The notes under the pieces were generated by a model. It saw only the letters and a program-made list of their open reading frames with translations, made no database searches and was not told the origin of the DNA. Position numbers and translations under genes: made by a program. Below, piece by piece: positions 9,454 through 19,557 of a DNA stretch of 64,000 bases (position 1 is its first letter; each line of letters begins with the position of its first letter). Source of the stretch: Marinifilum sp. N1E240 (GTDB lineage: Bacteria > Bacteroidota > Bacteroidia > Bacteroidales > Marinifilaceae); contig NZ_WHKF01000011.1 in assembly GCF_009295825.1 (NCBI RefSeq), positions 24,918-88,917 of the forward strand, written 5' to 3'.

Positions 9454-10716
9454 TTATTTTAATTCTGTATAATCTCTCACCAACTTAAAAATACCTTCGA
9501 ACTGAGTGTAAGGTAATTTATCCGCTGCATCAGTAGTTTCGTGATAATCTGCATTATCACCATGAGTGTAGAAAAATACAGCTTTCACTCCTTTTTTGTG
9601 GAATGGTGCATGATCGGAGGATGAAGATTCACCTGTAGGGTACATCTTAAACACATACTCTTTTTCTTTGTTGATGGCATTAAACTTTTTCATCTCGCCA
9701 GGAACCATTTTACCATTGATCACATAAATAGCTTCTGACCCCGTGCCTAACATATCAAAATTAAGCACCATTTTGGTTTTCTCTAGCGGAAATAATGGGT
9801 TCTCAACATAGTGATTCGATCCCAATAAACCAGCCTCTTCTCCACTCAATAATGCAAACACCAAGGTGTAATGCGGTTTCTTTTTTTGAGCTTTAAAGTG
9901 CTTCGCTAAATTCAATACCATGGCAACACCACTGGCATTATCATTAGCTCCCGGATACATCTTCTCTCCAAAATATCCCAAATGATCGTAATGCGCAGAG
10001 TAGATAATGCAAGTATCCGATTTCCCAGGAATGTAACCAATCAAATTTTGAGTATTGTATTTCTCTATGAACTTACTTTTAATATCATAAGTGATCTTCT
10101 TTACATCAGGAGTAATCACATCCGTTTTCAACATGAAAGTTGGATAATCAACTGTTTTTGTTCTCGCCGAGTACTTCAATTTTCCATTAACAAGCACCAA
10201 TCCTTTCGCATCGAACACATTCTTTTTCAGCATGGCTTGTGCAAAATTGTATAGATCTGGATTGTTCAATCCAGTTGAATCAATAGCTAAAAACGAGTTA
10301 GAGTGATCTTCCTTCATAAAACCTGCCAATGCTCTTGAATTGGTTAAGATATCTTTATTGATCCATTTTAAATCTGACTCTCCAACACAGGTTTTTGAAT
10401 TCGGGTTTACGATGTACTCACTAGCTGGCTGTAATTCTTTCCCATCCAATTTTAAAGTTGTTTTCTCAGGATAAGTATTTACTGATATGGTATATGGCTG
10501 ATAATAATTATCGCTAAAGCCTTTCAACTTTAGTGCTTTCATTTCCTCCGATAAGTAAGCTGCTGCAATGCTATCGCCTTTTTTTACATATCCTCTACCA
10601 TGAAATTCTTTTGAACTCAACGTATTCACAAGCTCTTTGGTATACTTCATATCTTGCGCAAAACTTGCACATGATAGTAGTAAACACATGATTCCAGGCA
10701 AAACTATTCTTTTCAT
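9454..10716 (-). CDS. Secreted M28 family metallopeptidase
   Basis: A 420-residue exported zinc peptidase. The N-terminus is a signal sequence (MKRIVLPGIMCLLLSCASFAQ); the LLSC could also serve as a lipobox. The di-zinc M28 ligands are visible in order: YSAHYDHLG (His), GANDNASG (Asp), SGEEAGLLGS (catalytic Glu-Glu), NFDMLG (Asp) and SSSDHAPF (His). Residues of about 100-220 probably form a PA-like inserted domain. Such enzymes are aminopeptidases acting on peptides in the periplasm or outside the cell. It is followed (as transcribed) only by the hairpin at 9421-9447. It may be cotranscribed with the upstream Ycf48-like gene, 69 bp away. Confidence 0.9.
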   Translation of the reverse strand: MKRIVLPGIMCLLLSCASFAQDMKYTKELVNTLSSKEFHGRGYVKKGDSIAAAYLSEEMKALKLKGFSDNYYQPYTISVNTYPEKTTLKLDGKELQPASEYIVNPNSKTCVGESDLKWINKDILTNSRALAGFMKEDHSNSFLAIDSTGLNNPDLYNFAQAMLKKNVFDAKGLVLVNGKLKYSARTKTVDYPTFMLKTDVITPDVKKITYDIKSKFIEKYNTQNLIGYIPGKSDTCIIYSAHYDHLGYFGEKMYPGANDNASGVAMVLNLAKHFKAQKKKPHYTLVFALLSGEEAGLLGSNHYVENPLFPLEKTKMVLNFDMLGTGSEAIYVINGKMVPGEMKKFNAINKEKEYVFKMYPTGESSSSDHAPFHKKGVKAVFFYTHGDNADYHETTDAADKLPYTQFEGIFKLVRDYTELK

Positions 10717-10785
10717 TTTTTTTATATTAGGTTGATGTAGGTTGTTAATAATTCTTTTATGATCTTGCTTCGTATTTTTTCCTGA

Positions 10786-11826
10786 TTATTTTTCTTGAAA
10801 GTGAAATTTGACAATACTCCCATTGTCTCCGGCTAGAAAGCCTGTTCTACTCATAGAATCGTAATCCATGGTATGAAACGGTCTGTTGTCTATTTCAGTC
10901 CAGTGTTCGCCATCATCGGTCGAAATAGCAGTTCCGCTTGGACCTGTTGTTAACCAGATATTCTTTTTCAATTTCAGGACACACTCTTTAAATGCAAGGG
11001 TACTTTCTCCTTTTGCCAATTTCCAGTTTTTCCCAGAATCCGAAGAAACAATTACATTTCCTTTACACTCCTCAATCTTCTTGTAATTTCCTCCAACCGA
11101 TATCGCTCGCTTGTTCTCATCAATAAAAAAGGAATAAATTCCTTCTGTTGATGTTCCCTGAATAATTGGAGTTTCGGATGCATTCCAGTTCTTCCCTTTA
11201 TCTTCCGAATAATATATTCTGGAATGTATTCCTCCTGTAGCAATCCATACTTCAGAATCTCCTCGAGTTACAATACCTGTTCCACTGGCAGCAAAGGCAT
11301 ATTCTCCCTGCTTCAAATCAGGAATGGAATTAGGCTGTAGTCGTTTCCAGTTCTCTCCTCCGTCATTGGTGATTAAAATAAATGGTTTAGAATCAATAGC
11401 ATCACTGGTTAAAATTCCATCCATGCTATTCCAAAAATCAATTCCATTGTAAAATGCTATCTCATGTTCATTTTGATGACTCATTTTCCAGGTTTTACCA
11501 CCATCGCTAGTAGTATAAATCCTTGAATTCTTACCATTCCCACAACTCATTAGTACTACACGATCCTTACTAAAAACATGCAGATCACGAAAGTCTAGTT
11601 TTTCCGCTCCTGGAACTATTCCTCTCTGCCATTTTACTCCTCCGTTTTTGGAGTAACAATAATTACCATTGGTACCTCCTAGCCACACACAGGTATCGTT
11701 CACCATGTGAATGGATCGAAATGCTGAAGTGGAAGGTGAATTTTGTGCATGAAATTCAATCATTTTATGCTGTGCTGTTGCATTGAATGATAGAATGATA
11801 AATAGAATGAGAAGTACTTTTTTCAT
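10786..11826 (-). CDS. Exported Ycf48-like / BNR-repeat beta-propeller protein
   Basis: A 346-residue protein with a clear signal peptide (MKKVLLILFIILSFNATAQ). It has repeated BNR/sialidase-type Asp-box motifs: SKNGGVKW, TSDGGKTWK, TNDGGENWK, SEDKGKNWN, SSDSGKNWK and STDDGEHWT, spaced about 50 residues apart, as in a six- to seven-bladed propeller. This matches the Ycf48-related group annotated in Bacteroidota as oxidoreductase or sialidase-like; no catalytic residues of sialidases are evident. The ligand is unknown. Confidence 0.8.
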   Translation of the reverse strand: MKKVLLILFIILSFNATAQHKMIEFHAQNSPSTSAFRSIHMVNDTCVWLGGTNGNYCYSKNGGVKWQRGIVPGAEKLDFRDLHVFSKDRVVLMSCGNGKNSRIYTTSDGGKTWKMSHQNEHEIAFYNGIDFWNSMDGILTSDAIDSKPFILITNDGGENWKRLQPNSIPDLKQGEYAFAASGTGIVTRGDSEVWIATGGIHSRIYYSEDKGKNWNASETPIIQGTSTEGIYSFFIDENKRAISVGGNYKKIEECKGNVIVSSDSGKNWKLAKGESTLAFKECVLKLKKNIWLTTGPSGTAISTDDGEHWTEIDNRPFHTMDYDSMSRTGFLAGDNGSIVKFHFQEK

Positions 11827-11840
11827 AGTTGATGAAATTA

Positions 11841-11872
11841 CAAAAAAAAAGAGGTCAAATGACCTCTTTTTT
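11841..11872. terminator. Bidirectional terminator downstream of DPP III
   Basis: GAGGTCA (11851-11857) pairs with TGACCTC (11860-11866), with A-tract and T-tract on either side. On the minus strand the stem is followed by a run of T, so it ends the DPP III transcript before the Ycf48-like gene. Confidence 0.85.
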
Positions 11873-11884
11873 GTTATCTATTTC

Positions 11885-13849
11885 CTAATTCATGTTTGGC
11901 AAAAAGGAGTATTTCTCTCCATATACCAACATTTGTTCAGTAAAATCCATTGGATATGAAATTTTCACATCCACTATTTTTCCATCTTCCATTACAGGAT
12001 GATAATCAGGATTGATAAATCCTGCATAGGCTGCTAAATTCAGTTTTTCGAACCTTTCTTTTACCTCTTTGTGCAGACCTTCATCAACTTTCACGCCGTA
12101 ATCCTCTACCAATAATTTTCCAGCTTCTAAATCACCCTCAGATTTAATTCGCTGCACTTCGGCAAGCAATTCTCCAAACAATGATCTCAATTTCTGATAG
12201 TCATTTACAACAAAATAGTTTTTCCCATCCTTTGTAACTTTCTCAACCACCTTATCTGATTCTCCTTTTTCAAACACCCATTTGGCAATTAATTGACGGT
12301 TTCGCATGTGAGATTCCTCTATGTCTTTCCCAAATTCGATTCGCGTCAACTGAGTCATTAATCCATTTCGCATGTATCCATCGTACTCAGCTTTTGCCAC
12401 ATCAAGAGTTGGCATCAAACCAATTTCCAACATTTTAGGATCCATCATATAGTAAAGAGCAAACAAATCTGCTCTCGCCTCCTCCAATGTAGAATGGTAA
12501 TTTTTCAATGCATCCATACCAACACCTGGCAATAACTGCCCTGAACCATGCCCTAAACATTCGTGTAAATCGGTATGCAAATTCCCTCCTAAATGTCCAT
12601 GTTTTTTTGCTCTTGCCACTTCTTCTTCACTATATGCAAATTCTTCAAGCATTCCCCCTTTTAACGATGATTGATGATAAGCGTGGGTAATATTATCGAT
12701 GGTAACAGATTTACTTCCGTGTTCTTTACGAATCCATTCGGCATTTGGCAAGTTAATTCCAATTGGCGTTGCCGGATGACAATCTCCACCCAACATCGCA
12801 ACGGTAATTACCTTTGCACTAACTCCTTTAACTTCATCTTTCTTGAATCGCTCATCAACTGGCGAATTGTCTTCAAACCATTGTGCGTTGTCCGAGATAA
12901 TTTCGGTACGCTTTGTGGCTTCAATATCTTTAAAGTTTACAACAGATTCCCAGCTTGCTTTAAATGCCAAAGCATCACCATAAACTTCAATAAATCCATT
13001 TACTACATCAACATGAGCATCCAGATCTTTTACCCATAAAATGGAGTAATCATCGAAGGTTTGTAAATCACCAGTTTTATAGAAATCAACCAGTTTTAGT
13101 AAGGATTGCTTTTGCAAATCGCTATCGGCAACAGGTATGGCTTTCTCTAACCAAAACACAATCTTCTCGATTGCATCTGTATACATTCCTCCAACTTTCC
13201 AGATCTTTTCTACAAGCTTGCCATCATCCTTAAGTAATTTGGAGTTTAATCCTGCAGAAAGAGGTCTTTCCGGATCGCCCTTCTCAGCATTTTCATAATG
13301 GGCTTCAACTTCAGCCTGAGTAACACCTTCATAATAGTTGTTTGCCGAATCGGCAATCAAATCCATTTCAGGATTTAATACTACTCTTTTATTATCGATA
13401 TTCTCATCAAAAATTATAGGAACCAAGCGTGTCATCAAATCAACTACATCCTCTTTTTCCCCCAGCGGCAACAATTCAGAATTGGTATTCGCCAATAATT
13501 CTCCAAAATATTCCTCATCGAATTCAGGCAAAAACTTATCCATTGAATAATGATGATGAATTCCGTTTGAGAACCAAACTCTTTTGGTATAAACCACAAA
13601 CTGTTTAAACTCTTCGCAATCTTTATCTCCATCGTAAGATTTTAGAATTGCTTCCAGAGTTCTTCTTATACTAAGATTGTATTTATTGTTTTGATCGAAT
13701 AAAATATCTCTTCCGCAACGAGCTGCTTCAGCCAAATAATAAATTAATTCCTTCTGCTGCAAACTCAACTCCTCAAATCCAGGAACCTGATATCTTAATA
13801 TTTTGATATCGGCAAATTGTTCGGTTTGATATTTAAATGATTCGCTCAT
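11885..13849 (-). CDS. Dipeptidyl peptidase III (family M49)
   Basis: A zinc exopeptidase of 654 residues when started at the ATG at 13849; an eight-codon extension from a TTG is less likely. The M49 signature is HECLGHGSG (HExxxH type) followed by EEARADLFALYYMMD, which corresponds to the EECRAE motif of the family with two substitutions. The family cleaves dipeptides from the N-termini of short peptides. No signal peptide is seen, so a cytoplasmic role in peptide turnover is likely, although some Bacteroidota homologues are exported. It sits 4 bp after the secreted-protein gene at 13854, so the two are probably one operon. Confidence 0.92.
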   Translation of the reverse strand: MSESFKYQTEQFADIKILRYQVPGFEELSLQQKELIYYLAEAARCGRDILFDQNNKYNLSIRRTLEAILKSYDGDKDCEEFKQFVVYTKRVWFSNGIHHHYSMDKFLPEFDEEYFGELLANTNSELLPLGEKEDVVDLMTRLVPIIFDENIDNKRVVLNPEMDLIADSANNYYEGVTQAEVEAHYENAEKGDPERPLSAGLNSKLLKDDGKLVEKIWKVGGMYTDAIEKIVFWLEKAIPVADSDLQKQSLLKLVDFYKTGDLQTFDDYSILWVKDLDAHVDVVNGFIEVYGDALAFKASWESVVNFKDIEATKRTEIISDNAQWFEDNSPVDERFKKDEVKGVSAKVITVAMLGGDCHPATPIGINLPNAEWIRKEHGSKSVTIDNITHAYHQSSLKGGMLEEFAYSEEEVARAKKHGHLGGNLHTDLHECLGHGSGQLLPGVGMDALKNYHSTLEEARADLFALYYMMDPKMLEIGLMPTLDVAKAEYDGYMRNGLMTQLTRIEFGKDIEESHMRNRQLIAKWVFEKGESDKVVEKVTKDGKNYFVVNDYQKLRSLFGELLAEVQRIKSEGDLEAGKLLVEDYGVKVDEGLHKEVKERFEKLNLAAYAGFINPDYHPVMEDGKIVDVKISYPMDFTEQMLVYGEKYSFLPNMN

Positions 13850-13853
13850 ATTT

Positions 13854-14663
13854 CTATTTATTTCTAACGTCAATATTCTCTTTTAACTCCCAAATTCCTT
13901 TTTTAAACTCTAATGCATCATAAGAAAAATCGGGTCCATAATATTCAAATTGGTTCTCATAAACCGGAAGTGAGGGAGCCAAATGATCAAATACCAATTT
14001 CTCCTCTTTCTCAATATACTGAATGGTCATACTTGCCTGTTTGGCATATTCGAACACAACTCTGTTCAGCATTTTACCTCGCCAGGAAATCAATGCTTTT
14101 CCAAACTGAATATTATTCTTTTTATCAATGCTTAAAACTTCAATCAGCTTCTTATTTGTCGAAAAATTATTTCCATCCCAGGCTAAAAGCAAATATGTAT
14201 TTGCCCCTTTCGATTTAAAAGGAATAATTTTATAATACAGTGCACCAGACCAATTATCTTGATTTTGATTTGTATACATACTGGCATCAGCACAATTGTC
14301 CTTGAGAAGAATCACTTCTGATTTTCCTTTTTTCACCAATTGTAAAATCCCATAATATAGATAGCTTCCATTGGAAAGTACACAGTTCCAATTGTAAATT
14401 CTAAACAAATTATCTGGGGAAGTTAACTTACCCATTTTATCAAGCTTAGAAAATGGGTAGTCAAAACTTTCTTTTTGATTCAATATCTGTTCAAATCCAT
14501 CCTCAATCTGATCACAAATTTTCAATTTAATTGAATCTGATTGAGCCAATTGTAACTGTTCAAACAGCTGCTTTGTCTCTGTTTCAAAATTGACTAAATC
14601 TGATTGAGCAGTTCCAAAGAATGAAACCGATAAAAGTAGAATAAGAAGAATTGAAGATCGCAT
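13854..14663 (-). CDS. Secreted protein of unknown function
   Basis: A 269-residue protein with a signal peptide (about 1-20, MRSSILLILLLSVSFFGTAQ). The body is mixed alpha/beta with aromatic motifs such as FRIYNWNC and LLAWDGNN. I do not recognise a named family; similar proteins are found next to peptidases in Bacteroidota. It lies between the aminotransferase gene (3 bp upstream) and DPP III (4 bp downstream), which suggests a three-gene transcript. Nothing in the sequence indicates catalysis. Confidence 0.6.
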   Translation of the reverse strand: MRSSILLILLLSVSFFGTAQSDLVNFETETKQLFEQLQLAQSDSIKLKICDQIEDGFEQILNQKESFDYPFSKLDKMGKLTSPDNLFRIYNWNCVLSNGSYLYYGILQLVKKGKSEVILLKDNCADASMYTNQNQDNWSGALYYKIIPFKSKGANTYLLLAWDGNNFSTNKKLIEVLSIDKKNNIQFGKALISWRGKMLNRVVFEYAKQASMTIQYIEKEEKLVFDHLAPSLPVYENQFEYYGPDFSYDALEFKKGIWELKENIDVRNK

Positions 14664-14666
14664 AAT

Positions 14667-15860
14667 TTATTTGTTAACCTTATCCATTGCCTGAATTAGT
14701 AAATTGGCAGCATGGTGAATTTCTTCATTAGTAATATTCAATGGTGGTGCAATACGGTATGCATCATCACAAAAAAGAAAGGCATCCATAACAACTCCTA
14801 TTTCATATGCTTCTTTCATTATTTCCAGCATAATTTCTTTGGATTCAACTATCACAGCAATAAAGAGACCCAATTGTCGGAAACCTTTTACCATAGGATG
14901 ATCCTTTAACAACTCAACAAAAAGTTCACCTTTCCTTTGAGTATCAGCAACCAAATTTTCCTCTAACAAAACCTCTAAAGAGGCATGTGCAGCAGCACAA
15001 CAAACCGGATGTCCTCCAAAAGTTGTAATGTGCCCTAGCATTGGGTTTGATTTAAAGGAATCTAATATTTTCTTATCAGAAATAAACGCTCCTACCGGCA
15101 TTCCTCCGCCCATAGCTTTTGCCAAACACAAAATATCAGGAACAACATCAAAATGTTCGAAAGCAAACAGCTTACCTGTTCGACCAAAACCCATTTGTAC
15201 TTCATCGAAAATCAACAAAGCTCCTATCTCTGTACAACGAGCTCGTAATGCTTGAATGTATTCTTTCGAAGGAATAATCATTCCACCTTCAGACTGAATC
15301 GGTTCCAAAATTACACATGCCGTTTTTTCGGTAATCTGATCCAAATGTTCCATATTATCGAACTCAATCATTCGAACATCTGGCAGTAAAGGACGAAATG
15401 CATTTTTCATTTCTTCATCGCATAATACACTTAAAGCACCATGAGTACTTCCGTGATAAGCTCTTGTAAAATGAATGATTTCTGAACGCCCTGTATAACG
15501 TTTTGCTAATTTTAATGCTCCTTCATTGGCTTCACTTCCTGAATTCACAAAATAAACTGAGTTTAAGCCCTCAGGAAGATTATCGCTAAGTAGTTTGGCT
15601 AGTTTAACCTGCGGTGTTTCGATAAACTCACCATACACCATAAGGTGCATGTATTTATCTACCTGATCTTTTACAGCTTGACGAACACGGGGATGTCCGT
15701 GCCCCAGGTTACTAACAGAAACGCCCGAAACGAGATCCAAATAAGGCTTCCCGCTCGGGTCGTACATATATATTCCTTCGGCTCTTTCAATTTCCAAAGC
15801 AATTGGAAAATCAGAGGTTGTTGCTACGTGTTGTAGAAATAATTGTCGATTGGTAATCAT
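14667..15860 (-). CDS. Class III PLP-dependent aminotransferase
   Basis: A 397-residue fold-type I aminotransferase. I use the ATG at 15860 (MITNRQLFLQHVA), which matches the usual opening of this group, rather than the upstream ATG at 15884. Seen: GSEANEGALKLAKRYTG, FTRAYHGSTHGA, IFDEVQMGFGRTGKLFAFEH and the PLP-lysine region LAKAMGGGMPVGAF. The acetylornithine/ornithine/4-aminobutyrate branch of class III fits, but the substrate cannot be fixed from sequence. No arginine or GABA genes are nearby. Confidence 0.88.
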   Translation of the reverse strand: MITNRQLFLQHVATTSDFPIALEIERAEGIYMYDPSGKPYLDLVSGVSVSNLGHGHPRVRQAVKDQVDKYMHLMVYGEFIETPQVKLAKLLSDNLPEGLNSVYFVNSGSEANEGALKLAKRYTGRSEIIHFTRAYHGSTHGALSVLCDEEMKNAFRPLLPDVRMIEFDNMEHLDQITEKTACVILEPIQSEGGMIIPSKEYIQALRARCTEIGALLIFDEVQMGFGRTGKLFAFEHFDVVPDILCLAKAMGGGMPVGAFISDKKILDSFKSNPMLGHITTFGGHPVCCAAAHASLEVLLEENLVADTQRKGELFVELLKDHPMVKGFRQLGLFIAVIVESKEIMLEIMKEAYEIGVVMDAFLFCDDAYRIAPPLNITNEEIHHAANLLIQAMDKVNK

Positions 15861-15912
15861 ATCCAGAATTTTTATTGAATACAAAATTCACAAAAATCCT
15901 GCTATTAAAAAA

Positions 15913-16620
15913 CTATCGGGTCATTAAATTAATATCACCCATTAATTTATCACGATAAGATTTACCAATTGGAATTGATTTAGGACCTCCATCTGTTTCA
16001 ATTACAACAGAATTGTCTTCAATCATTTCAATTTTGCTAAGATTTACAATGTAAGAGCGGTGAATTCTTGAAAATCTTGCCGCAGGCATTTTTTCTTCTA
16101 TTGCCTTCATTGTAAAGTGAATTGTATACTTCTCTTGATAAGTATTCACTACTACATAATTCTCTAAGGCTTCAATCCATAAAATATCATCATAATTCAA
16201 ACGAACCAATGATGAATTGCTCTTGATAAAAATTTCATTCTTATCCTGAACAAAGCCTACACTATTCTTATAGCGCTTATTAGCTTTACTTACGGCTTTA
16301 AAAAATCGACTATAACTAATCGGTTTCAAAAGATAATCAGTAACATCATATTCGAATGCTTCAAGAGCATATTGCTCTTTTGACGATATAATAATGATTT
16401 GAGGTGTAGTATTCAGGCTATTTAAAAACTCCATCCCACTCATTTCTGGCATTTCAATATCCAGAAAAATTAAGTCTACAGGCTCGTTTTTCTTTATGTT
16501 ATTAATTGCATCAATCGCACTTGGATAAGATGCTCCAAAAGTTAAAAAATCAGTTCTTTCAATGTAACTTTCAACTACCTTTCTCGAAAGTTTATCATCA
16601 TCTATTACAACACAATTCAT
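15913..16620 (-). CDS. LytTR family response regulator
   Basis: A 235-residue two-component regulator. The receiver domain (1-115) has the acidic pocket DDD at 7-9, the phospho-acceptor Asp54 in FLDIEMPEMSG, and the conserved Lys in LLKPISYSRF. The C-terminal LytTR DNA-binding domain (about 130-230) contains DDILWIEALENYV and FSRIHRSYIVNL. No kinase gene is adjacent, so its partner is elsewhere. The family usually binds tandem repeats upstream of target promoters. Confidence 0.93.
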   Translation of the reverse strand: MNCVVIDDDKLSRKVVESYIERTDFLTFGASYPSAIDAINNIKKNEPVDLIFLDIEMPEMSGMEFLNSLNTTPQIIIISSKEQYALEAFEYDVTDYLLKPISYSRFFKAVSKANKRYKNSVGFVQDKNEIFIKSNSSLVRLNYDDILWIEALENYVVVNTYQEKYTIHFTMKAIEEKMPAARFSRIHRSYIVNLSKIEMIEDNSVVIETDGGPKSIPIGKSYRDKLMGDINLMTR

Positions 16621-16783
16621 ATAGTGGGATTATTTAAGGTCAAGAAAAAGGGAATAAATTTTATTTATCTACAGTAATATTGTCTTCATCAAAAATAACA
16701 ATCTTTTTACCATTTCCGAAATATTTTCCAAAAATATTTACTGCTTTAAAATCCCAGGCTTAAAAAGACCAAAATCCTTTAAA

Positions 16784-17473
16784 TCAAATGCTTTTATTTC
16801 GAAGAATAAACTCCTGAATCATTTTATCTCCAGATCGGACTGTTTTTTTTAACCATTCTAATTTCAATTCTAGTTTTTCCACCTCACTCAGTTCCCAATT
16901 TACATTTGTCCTTCTAATTTCGGTAGACAAATGATTCAAGACTAAGGCAGCTGATACCGAAATATTAAAACTCTCGGTAAAACCATACATGGGAATCTTC
17001 ACAAATTCATCAGCATTATCCATAACAACATCAGACAAACCTGTTAATTCAGTTCCAAAAAAGAATGCAGATTTCCCTTTTTGCAAGTCAAAATCGGGCA
17101 ACAATACATCATTTGTATGGGGAGTAGTTGCTACGATTCTATATCCTTGTTTTTTTAGGCTTATTATCGTGTCTAAGGTATTTTCTTCTTTAGCATTATG
17201 CCTATGCAGGTCAACCCATTTTGAGGAGCCCATAACCACTTCTGGATTTAAAGTGTACTCATTCGAATTTTCTATCACATGCAAATCCTGGATTCCGAAA
17301 CAATCACAGGATCGAATGACTGCACTAGCATTTTGAGGCTGAAAAATATTCTCCAGGACAACAGTAATGTACTTCGTCCTGTTACAGATATTTTTATCGA
17401 TTAAATCCAATCGATGTTCTGTTGTAAATTGTTCAAGAAAACGAACTGATTCGATTAGTTGTTGTTTTTCCAT
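16784..17473 (-). CDS. TrmH-type (SpoU) RNA 2'-O-methyltransferase
   Basis: A 229-residue SPOUT methyltransferase when started at the ATG at 17473 (a TTG two codons upstream is less likely). Motif 1 NIFQPQNASAVIRSCDCFG (about 50-70), motif 2 FFGTELTGLSD (about 138-150) and motif 3 MYGFTESFNISVSAALVL (about 162-180) form the SAM-binding knot. The likely product is 2'-O-methyl-G18 in tRNA, as for TrmH, although rRNA targets exist in the family. Confidence 0.88.
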   Translation of the reverse strand: MEKQQLIESVRFLEQFTTEHRLDLIDKNICNRTKYITVVLENIFQPQNASAVIRSCDCFGIQDLHVIENSNEYTLNPEVVMGSSKWVDLHRHNAKEENTLDTIISLKKQGYRIVATTPHTNDVLLPDFDLQKGKSAFFFGTELTGLSDVVMDNADEFVKIPMYGFTESFNISVSAALVLNHLSTEIRRTNVNWELSEVEKLELKLEWLKKTVRSGDKMIQEFILRNKSI

Positions 17474-17491
17474 TCTCAAAATTTAGGGTAT

Positions 17492-17519
17492 AAAAAAAAG
17501 GAGGTATTGCTACACCCCC
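17492..17519 (-). terminator. HU gene terminator
   Basis: On the minus strand GGGGGTGT (17519-17512) pairs with ATACCTCC (17507-17500), including two G-U pairs, and is followed by eight Ts (17499-17492). Confidence 0.75.
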
Positions 17520-17544
17520 TCAATTTCGTTTGACTTACAATTAT

Positions 17545-17817
17545 CTATTGTACAGAGTCAGCTAATTCTGAACCAGCCTTAAATTTAATAACCTTTTTAG
17601 CTGGAATATTAATTGGCTTACCAGTTTGTGGATTTCTACCAGTTCTAGCATCACGCTTTGAAACTGAAAAAGAACCGAATCCTACAAGAGCTACTCTATC
17701 GTCGCCTTTTAATGCTTCAGTTGTAGTTTCGATAAAAGCATCTAGTGCTTTTTTAGAATCAGCTTTAGTCAAACCAGCTTTGCTAGCAATTGCATCAATT
17801 AATTGAGCTTTGTTCAT
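17545..17817 (-). CDS. HU family DNA-binding protein
   Basis: A 90-residue nucleoid protein of usual HU length. It shows [20 protein letters not shown], the core [21 protein letters not shown] and the DNA-binding arm tip RNPQTGKPI. It binds and bends DNA as a dimer. It is a single gene with a good Bacteroidota promoter (17869-17899) and its own terminator. Confidence 0.96.
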   Translation of the reverse strand: MNKAQLIDAIASKAGLTKADSKKALDAFIETTTEALKGDDRVALVGFGSFSVSKRDARTGRNPQTGKPINIPAKKVIKFKAGSELADSVQ

Positions 17818-17868
17818 AACTTTATAAAATTTTAGGGTTAAAAAATGCTTTTAAATTTGAATCATATA

Positions 17869-17899
17869 CAAATATAAAGGATTTCTGAACGTTTGCAAA
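17869..17899 (-). promoter_or_regulatory. HU promoter, Bacteroidota type
   Basis: Minus-strand TATATTTG (17876-17869) is the -7 element and TTTG (17899-17896) the -33 element, 19 nt apart. This is the TTTG-N19-TAnnTTTG consensus of Bacteroidota primary sigma promoters. Confidence 0.8.
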
Positions 17900-18235
17900 T
17901 TTCAGTTAGGAAAAAATATTAAAAAATCGTTTTTACAAACATCAACATAATAATAAGCTCTATTTTTACAAAAGCCCCTTTTAATGTATGAAACAGGATT
18001 ATTTATTAAATCATAACAGAATTTATCTCAACAATTAATTTAACTCAATACAATTTACGACAAGCGTTTCACAATTAAAACAATCAACAAAACCTCAAAC
18101 AAAAACCTCTTCGCTCCTCATTACGAGCACCTTACGTGACCTCATGCATTTCACCCGACTATTAAACATGTTCTCATATATTTGAAAAACAAAGAGTAAG
18201 CAAATTCCTTACTTTTGATCTTATCCAATATCATA
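17900..18235. other. Intergenic region upstream of HU and downstream of thrC
   Basis: About 335 bp, AT-rich. Apart from the HU promoter at its edge I see no gene, strong hairpin or repeat. Confidence 0.5.
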
Positions 18236-19531
18236 TTAACTATTTAATAATTGGTTTTTGAGGTCAGAATACTCCCTCCCAATCAGAATACTATTTTTTT
18301 CCTTCTGAAGGCATTCTTTCAGATATGTTGGAATTTCCACCTCCACTTCTATTGCTTTTTCCACAGTATCCTTAAATTTAGCAGGATGTGCCGTCTCCAA
18401 AAAGACACCAATCTCATTCTCTTTATTGATGTGCTTTTTCAATCCAAGATAGCCAACTGCTCCATGAGGATCTAAAATATACTTATAATTGCTATAAACT
18501 TCAGACATTACCTTTTCTGTTTCTTGATCAGAAAACCAAGCTCCTTTAATGTCTTTAATAATTTCGAAATGCTCTTCTCGATACAGCTCCATCATCCGGG
18601 CAAAATTACTTGGTGCTCCCACATCCATAGCATTTGAAATGGTTTGGACCGATTCTTTCGGCTCATAATTTCCATGTTCCAAATAATCAGGGACAACCTT
18701 ATTCTTATTCGCTGAAGCCACAAATCTCTTTATTGGCAGTCCCATTTGTTTTGCCAACAAACCGCCAGTTAAATTGCCATAATTTCCACTTGGTACCGAT
18801 ACAACAATATCCTTATCACGATTCTGTAGTTGAGCCAAGATATAGAAATAGTAAAAACTCTGAGGAAGTAATCGGGCGATATTAATTGAGTTAGCCGATG
18901 TAAGTTTCATTTTTTTATTTAGATCCTCATCGGCAAAGGCTTGTTTTACCAAAGCCTGACAATCATCAAATGTACCATCAACCTCCAGGGCAGAAATATT
19001 TTGTCCCATTGTAGTCAACTGTTGCTCCTGAATTTTACTAACCTTCCCTTTAGGATAAAGTATGATAACACTTACGCCTTCTACTCCAAGAAATCCATTT
19101 GCAACCGCACTTCCTGTATCTCCTGAAGTGGCAACAAGAATGGTAACATCCTCCTTGTTTTGTTTTGCAAATGCACTTAAACAACGACTCATAAATCTTG
19201 CCCCCACATCCTTAAAAGCACATGTTGGACCATGAAACAATTCAAGGCTATAAACTCCTTCTTCTATTTTAATCAGAGGAATAGGAAAATTAAATACTTC
19301 TTCTGTTATATTTTTTAGTTCTTCGTGGCTGATGTCCTCACCAACAAAATGCTTCGCCACCTCAAAACCTATTTCTGCCATACTCATATCCGGTAAATTA
19401 TCGAAAAACTCTTTCTCTAATTTTGGTATTGATATTGGGAAAAATAAACCTTTATCTGGAGCCAAGCCTTTTATAACAGCTTCTTTAAATCCGTATCGTA
19501 AATCTTTATTATTTGTACTAAAATATTCCAT
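18236..19531 (-). CDS. thrC: Threonine synthase
   Basis: A PLP enzyme of 431 residues that converts O-phosphohomoserine to threonine. The PLP lysine lies in FHGPTCAFKDVGARFM (about residue 110), the phosphate-binding loop in VATSGDTGSAVANGF, and SVPSGNYGNLTGGL is also typical. Last gene of the thrA-thrB-thrC operon, 26 bp after thrB; it supplies the final step of threonine synthesis. Confidence 0.96.
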   Translation of the reverse strand: MEYFSTNNKDLRYGFKEAVIKGLAPDKGLFFPISIPKLEKEFFDNLPDMSMAEIGFEVAKHFVGEDISHEELKNITEEVFNFPIPLIKIEEGVYSLELFHGPTCAFKDVGARFMSRCLSAFAKQNKEDVTILVATSGDTGSAVANGFLGVEGVSVIILYPKGKVSKIQEQQLTTMGQNISALEVDGTFDDCQALVKQAFADEDLNKKMKLTSANSINIARLLPQSFYYFYILAQLQNRDKDIVVSVPSGNYGNLTGGLLAKQMGLPIKRFVASANKNKVVPDYLEHGNYEPKESVQTISNAMDVGAPSNFARMMELYREEHFEIIKDIKGAWFSDQETEKVMSEVYSNYKYILDPHGAVGYLGLKKHINKENEIGVFLETAHPAKFKDTVEKAIEVEVEIPTYLKECLQKEKNSILIGREYSDLKNQLLNS

Positions 19532-19557
19532 TGTTCTTTCTTTTCAGGATACCACTT

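Noticed and set aside
13850..13873. Overlap of the DPP III gene with the secreted-protein gene
   Set aside because: The overlap depends on a TTG start; the ATG at 13849 removes it and gives the normal N-terminus.
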